Shown here in pieces: positions 34,049 to 37,736 of a stretch of 37,736 nucleotides of DNA. The DNA lies in the NCBI GenBank assembly GCA_946541955.1, contig CAMNJZ010000013.1, positions 1 through 37,736 of the forward strand, in the 5' to 3' direction. This DNA comes from an uncultured Lachnospiraceae bacterium. GTDB taxonomy: Bacteria; Bacillota; Clostridia; Lachnospirales; Lachnospiraceae. Positions within the stretch are counted from its first letter, which is position 1. Every line of letters begins with the position of its first letter. Below the pieces are notes generated by a model. The model was not told where the DNA came from. It did not search any database and saw only the letters and a program-made list of their open reading frames with translations. Made by a program: the position numbers and the translations under genes.

Positions 34049-35137
34049 ATGGCACGTGTTTACAACTTTTCGGCAGGACCGGCTATGCTTCCCGTGGAAG
34101 TATTACAGGAAGCCGCAGATGAAATGCTTGACTACCAGGGCAGCGGCATGTCTGTCATGGAGATGAGCCACCGCGGCAAGATCTTCGACGGCATCATCAA
34201 GGAAGCGGAAGCAGATCTGCGCGACCTGCTTCAGATCCCCGACAATTACAAGGTCCTTTTCCTGCAGGGCGGAGCCTGGACACAGTTCGCCGCTGTCCCC
34301 ATGAATCTGATGAAGCATGGAAAGGCCGCCTATATCGTGACCGGCCAGTGGGCCAAGAAGGCATGGCAGGAAGCCGGCAAATACGGCGAGGCCGTCAAGG
34401 TCGCTTCTTCCGAAGACAAGACCTTCTCCTATATCCCGGACTGCTCTGATCTGGACATTCCCGAGGATGCCGATTATGTCTATATCTGTGAGAACAACAC
34501 CATTTACGGCACCAAGTTCCATACCCTGCCCAATACCAAGGGCAAGGATCTGGTGGCGGATGTTTCCTCCTGCTTCCTGTCTGAACCCATGGATGTTTCC
34601 AAGTATGCCGTGATCTACGGCGGCGTTCAGAAGAACATCGGCCCCGCAGGCGTCGTGATCGCCATTATCCGTGAGGATCTGATCACAGACGACGTCCTGG
34701 AAGGCACCCCCACCATGCTCAAGTGGAAGACCCAGGCTGACAACGACTCCCTCTTCAATACACCGCCCGCCTATGGCATCTATATCTGCGGCAAGGTCTT
34801 CAAGTGGCTGAAAAAGCAGGGCGGCCTGGCAGCGGTGAAGGAACGCAATGAGAAGAAGGCAGCCCTTCTTTACGATTTCCTGGACCAGAGCAGGCTCTTC
34901 AAGGGAACAGTCCGCAAGGAAGACCGGTCCCTGATGAATGTTCCTTTCATTATCGGCGACAAGGAACTGGAAGCCCTCTTTGTCAAGGAAGCTGAAAAAG
35001 CCGGCCTTGTATCCCTCAAGGGCCACAGAAGCGTCGGCGGCATGCGGGCCAGCATCTACAACGCCATGCCTTATGAAGGCGTCGAGGCCCTGGTTGCCTT
35101 TATGAAGGAATTCGAGGCGGCTCATCCTGCCGAATAA
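34049..35137 (+). CDS. serC: Phosphoserine aminotransferase
   Basis: Second step of serine synthesis: transamination of 3-phosphohydroxypyruvate with glutamate. The 362-residue PLP enzyme starts VYNFSAGPAMLP, has SHRGKIFD (about 40-47), FLQGGAWTQFA and TGQWAKKAW. The PLP lysine is Lys195 in YGGVQKNIGPAG, and SVGGMRASIYNAMP near the end is the usual C-terminal signature. AAGGAGG lies ahead of the ATG. It is 23 nt upstream of serA, so the pair is one operon. Confidence 0.97.
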   Translation: MARVYNFSAGPAMLPVEVLQEAADEMLDYQGSGMSVMEMSHRGKIFDGIIKEAEADLRDLLQIPDNYKVLFLQGGAWTQFAAVPMNLMKHGKAAYIVTGQWAKKAWQEAGKYGEAVKVASSEDKTFSYIPDCSDLDIPEDADYVYICENNTIYGTKFHTLPNTKGKDLVADVSSCFLSEPMDVSKYAVIYGGVQKNIGPAGVVIAIIREDLITDDVLEGTPTMLKWKTQADNDSLFNTPPAYGIYICGKVFKWLKKQGGLAAVKERNEKKAALLYDFLDQSRLFKGTVRKEDRSLMNVPFIIGDKELEALFVKEAEKAGLVSLKGHRSVGGMRASIYNAMPYEGVEALVAFMKEFEAAHPAE

Positions 35138-35160
35138 ATTTTTACGGAGTAACGAAACAG

Positions 35161-36324
35161 ATGTTTAAATATCATTGCCTCAACAACATTTCAAAGGCCG
35201 GCCTTGGCAGGTTTTCCGCCCTTTATGAGGAAACGGACGATGTAAACGAAGCCCAGGGCATCCTGGTCAGATCTGCCAAAATGCATGACATGGAGTTTTC
35301 CGACAATCTCCTGGCCATCGCAAGGGCAGGCGCCGGCGTCAACAACATTCCGCTGGACAAATGTGCCGAGAAGGGTATTGTGGTCTTCAATACCCCCGGC
35401 GCCAACGCCAACGCCGTCAAGGAGCTGGTCTTTACCGGCATGCTTCTGGCCTCCCGCGACATCGTGGAGGGCGTTGACTGGGTCCGCAGCAACTGGAAGA
35501 ATCCTGACATTGCCAAGGCGGCCGAAAAGGAAAAGAAGCAGTTTGCCGGAACCGAGATCCGCGGCAAAAAGCTGGGCATCATCGGCCTGGGAGCCATCGG
35601 CGTCCGCGTGGCCAATGCGGCCATCGATCTGGGCATGGAGGTCTACGGCTACGATCCCTATGTTTCCGTAGACGCAGCTTGGAACCTGAACCGGTCCGTC
35701 AAGCATGTCAACATCGTAGAGGAGATCTATCAGATCTCTGATATCATTACCATCCATGTGCCCCTTTTGCCCTCCACAAAGGGGATGATCAGCGAACAGG
35801 CCATCGAGCATATGCGCCAGGGCGTGATCATCATCAATATGGCCAGGGACAGCCTCTGCGATGAGAAGGCCATCATCGAGGCCATCGAGAACGGCAGGGT
35901 CAGACGCTATGTGTCTGATTTCCCCAATGCCACCGTAGCCGGCAAGCCCGGCTGCATCACCACGCCCCATCTGGGTGCTTCTACGGCAGAGTCCGAGGAC
36001 AAATGTGCCAGGATGGCGGTGGAAGAGCTGCAGAACTATATCGAAAACGGAAATATCGTGAATTCCGTCAACTATCCCGACTGCAACATGGGAATCTGCC
36101 ATACGCCTGGCCGCGTGGCGATTTTTCACGCCAACAAGACCGGCATGCTGACCCAGTTTACGGCCATTTTCGGCAACACGGATATCAACATCGCGGAGCT
36201 CTTCAACAAGGCCAAAGGGGAAGTCGCCTATACCATGATGGACCTGGATGGGGAAATCCATCCTGAGATCGTGGAGAAGCTGGAGGCCATCGACGGCGTA
36301 TTCCGCGTTCGTGTCATTAAATAG
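35161..36324 (+). CDS. serA: D-3-phosphoglycerate dehydrogenase (variant active site)
   Basis: First step of serine synthesis. The 387-residue protein has the NAD loop GLGAIG (142-147), substrate segment RAGAGVNNIPLDKCAEKGI (55-73), catalytic Arg229 in NMARDS and His270 in TTPHLGAST. A C-terminal ACT-like domain (about 316-387, HANKTGMLTQFTAIFGNTDINI) probably senses serine. The usual catalytic Glu in the DVFxxEP segment is not seen; the matching stretch reads SDFPNATVAGKP. From memory, related Lachnospiraceae proteins share this form, so it looks like a lineage variant, not a defect. It sits between serC and a DUF1015 gene, with 23- and 15-nt gaps. Confidence 0.93.
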   Translation: MFKYHCLNNISKAGLGRFSALYEETDDVNEAQGILVRSAKMHDMEFSDNLLAIARAGAGVNNIPLDKCAEKGIVVFNTPGANANAVKELVFTGMLLASRDIVEGVDWVRSNWKNPDIAKAAEKEKKQFAGTEIRGKKLGIIGLGAIGVRVANAAIDLGMEVYGYDPYVSVDAAWNLNRSVKHVNIVEEIYQISDIITIHVPLLPSTKGMISEQAIEHMRQGVIIINMARDSLCDEKAIIEAIENGRVRRYVSDFPNATVAGKPGCITTPHLGASTAESEDKCARMAVEELQNYIENGNIVNSVNYPDCNMGICHTPGRVAIFHANKTGMLTQFTAIFGNTDINIAELFNKAKGEVAYTMMDLDGEIHPEIVEKLEAIDGVFRVRVIK

Positions 36325-36339
36325 AGAGGTTTATACTGT

Positions 36340-37578
36340 ATGGCCATTATCAGACCATTTGAGGCATACCGGCCGGCTGCGGGACTGGAGGACCAGATCG
36401 CAGCCCTCCCCTATGACGTCTACAGCAGGGCGGAAGCCTGTGCCGTGGTCAGGGACCGTCCCCTTTCTTTTCTGAAGATCGACAGGGCCGAGACCCAGTT
36501 TCCGGACGAGGTCGGGACCTATGAGGACTGTGTCTACGAAAAAGCAAGGGATCTGCTGCAGGAGGAAATTGCCTGCGGCCATCTGGTCAAGGACCCGGCG
36601 CCCTCTTTTTATATCTATGCCCAGTCCATGAACGGCAGGACCCAGATCGGTCTGGTAGCCTGCGCCTCCATCGATGATTATGAAAAGGGCGTGATCAAGC
36701 GGCATGAAAATACCCGGGTGGACAAGGAAATCGACAGGATCCGCCACGTGGATACCTGCAACGCCCAGACCGGTCCCATTTTTCTCTGCTACCGGAACCA
36801 TCCTGAGATCGACAGGATCGTAGCCGAGCAGACAAGGGAGCTGCCGGACTGTGATTTCATATCCGACGGCAATGTCCGCAACCGGGTATGGACCATCAGC
36901 GACCCCGCCCTGACAAAGAAGATCAGCGAGGCCTTTGCCCAGATCGATTCCGTCTACATTGCTGACGGCCACCACAGATGCGCTTCGGCGGTCAAGGTGG
37001 GACAAAAGAGAAGGGAGATGCATCCTGACTATACGGGAGAAGAGGAATTCAATTTCTTCCTGTCCGTGCTCTTTCCCCAGGACCAGCTGATGATCATGGA
37101 CTACAACCGGGTGGTGAAGACCCTGGGAGCCTATAGCAGCGAGGACTTCCTGAAGGCCTGCAGCAAGGTGGCCGGGATCGCCCCCTGCGGGAAGGAACAG
37201 GTCCATCCCTCTGCCAAGTCGGAGATCGGCATGTATCTGGACGGCCAGTGGTACAGGATGATCATCCGGTCCCAGTATCGGAAAAAGGATCCGGTGGAGG
37301 GTCTGGACGTATCCATCCTCCAGGACAACATTCTGGGGCCCCTTCTGGGGATCGAGGATCCCAAATCAGATCCCAGGATCGAATTTGTCGGCGGGATCCG
37401 GGGCCTTGGCGAGCTGGAAAGCAGGGTCGACAAAAACGGAGGCGCCGCCTTCGCCATGTATCCCACTTCCATCGGGGAGCTTTTTGACGTGGCCGACGCC
37501 GGCAGGCTCATGCCTCCCAAATCCACCTGGTTCGAGCCCAAGCTCCTGAGCGGGCTTTTCATCCACGCCCTGGGATAG
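36340..37578 (+). CDS. DUF1015 family protein (possible serine/phosphoserine enzyme)
   Basis: A 412-residue protein of the DUF1015 family. It has the N-terminal RPFEAYRPAAG and ALPYDVYSRAEA. A central basic RHENTR (121-126) and IADGHHRCASA (207-217) form the best conserved block. The DGHHR segment resembles the ParB/Srx-like fold of free serine kinases such as SerK, where a similar motif handles the phosphate. The protein has no signal peptide or membrane helix. It directly follows serC and serA, and no phosphoserine phosphatase is visible here, so a role in serine/phosphoserine conversion is a fair inference. Family function is not proven. Confidence 0.88.
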   Translation: MAIIRPFEAYRPAAGLEDQIAALPYDVYSRAEACAVVRDRPLSFLKIDRAETQFPDEVGTYEDCVYEKARDLLQEEIACGHLVKDPAPSFYIYAQSMNGRTQIGLVACASIDDYEKGVIKRHENTRVDKEIDRIRHVDTCNAQTGPIFLCYRNHPEIDRIVAEQTRELPDCDFISDGNVRNRVWTISDPALTKKISEAFAQIDSVYIADGHHRCASAVKVGQKRREMHPDYTGEEEFNFFLSVLFPQDQLMIMDYNRVVKTLGAYSSEDFLKACSKVAGIAPCGKEQVHPSAKSEIGMYLDGQWYRMIIRSQYRKKDPVEGLDVSILQDNILGPLLGIEDPKSDPRIEFVGGIRGLGELESRVDKNGGAAFAMYPTSIGELFDVADAGRLMPPKSTWFEPKLLSGLFIHALG

Positions 37579-37588
37579 GAAATACTGC

Positions 37589-37617
37589 TTGCCAAATGAA
37601 AAAATAATGATTATAAT
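37589..37617 (+). promoter_or_regulatory. Promoter of the tRNA-Thr gene
   Basis: TTGCCA at 37589-37594 and TATAAT at 37612-37617 with a 17-nt spacer. The predicted start is near 37624. Confidence 0.7.
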
Positions 37618-37619
37618 AA

Positions 37620-37653
37620 CAGTCGTCTGCAGCAATATGGCTGCAGACGGCTG
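37620..37653 (+). other. Hairpin at the predicted start of the tRNA transcript
   Basis: A 14-bp stem with one G-U pair (37620-37633 with 37640-37653) and loop AATATG. The 10-bp perfect core begins at 37624, the predicted +1. No T-run follows, so it is not an ordinary terminator of the DUF1015 gene, although it might act as a factor-dependent end. Confidence 0.6.
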
Positions 37654-37684
37654 ACCGAATCGGAAGGCCGGAATTGGGGAATAT

Positions 37685-37736
37685 GCTGGAATAGCGCAGT
37701 CGGTAGCGCAACTGATTCGTAATCAGTAGGTCGAGG
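37685..37736 (+). tRNA. tRNA-Thr, anticodon CGT, 3' end cut by window edge
   Basis: Bases 37685-37691 form the 5' acceptor strand GCTGGAA, followed by TA and a GCGC/GCGC D stem. The anticodon stem ACTGA/TCAGT encloses the loop TTCGTAA with anticodon CGT at 37718-37720, which reads ACG. The variable loop AGGTC begins the next part; T-arm and 3' acceptor strand lie beyond the window. Confidence 0.9.

Overview
The window is a GC-rich chromosomal segment of a low-redundancy bacterial genome with mostly ATG starts, strong GGAGG-type ribosome binding sites and sigma-70/sigma-A promoters. The gene set points to an anaerobic Firmicute of the class Clostridia, most likely a Lachnospiraceae relative. 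The pointers are: a redox regulator Rex, an NfnAB-type flavoprotein pair, a eukaryote-like NADP isocitrate dehydrogenase, a DUF6765 gene next to an FtsK/SpoIIIE translocase, a serC-serA-DUF1015 cluster, and a short ProB. This is inference from gene content; no 16S or marker tree is available here. I see no insertion sequence, prophage, CRISPR array or pseudogene, and no intergenic stretch exceeds about 250 bases.

Left part (1-9930): the 3' end of leuS; a 243-249 residue protein that I read as a stripped LeuRS paralogue (anticodon-binding and C-terminal domains kept, catalytic and editing domains gone); a FadR-type GntR regulator with a clear promoter and operator; icd; a bidirectional terminator; an ABC-F protein on the minus strand; and, divergent from it, rex, nnr (NAD(P)HX repair) and alr.

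Middle part (9923-24020): yebC; a small very acidic protein; an FtsK/SpoIIIE DNA translocase; three poorly known genes (membrane protein, DUF6765 protein, DUF308-like membrane protein); a leader with tandem 11-bp repeats and hairpins; an NfnA/NfnB pair; then a tight run phoH-ybeY-two flavoproteins-proB whose genes overlap or nearly touch.

Right part (24016-37736): a GT2-GtrA fusion on the minus strand, divergent from a beta-propeller lactonase; aroC and tgt; yajC without secDF; a branched-chain amino acid block leuB-ilvD-ilvB; a serine block serC-serA-DUF1015; and a tRNA-Thr(CGT) cut by the window edge. Much of the window serves amino acid synthesis and translation (leuS, tRNA-Thr, tgt, yebC, ybeY, ABC-F), with a second theme of NAD(P)H balance (rex, nnr, nfnAB, icd).

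The most unusual item is the LeuRS-derived protein directly downstream of leuS. Next are the uncharacterised trio after ftsK, and DUF1015 as a candidate for the missing serine-pathway enzyme.
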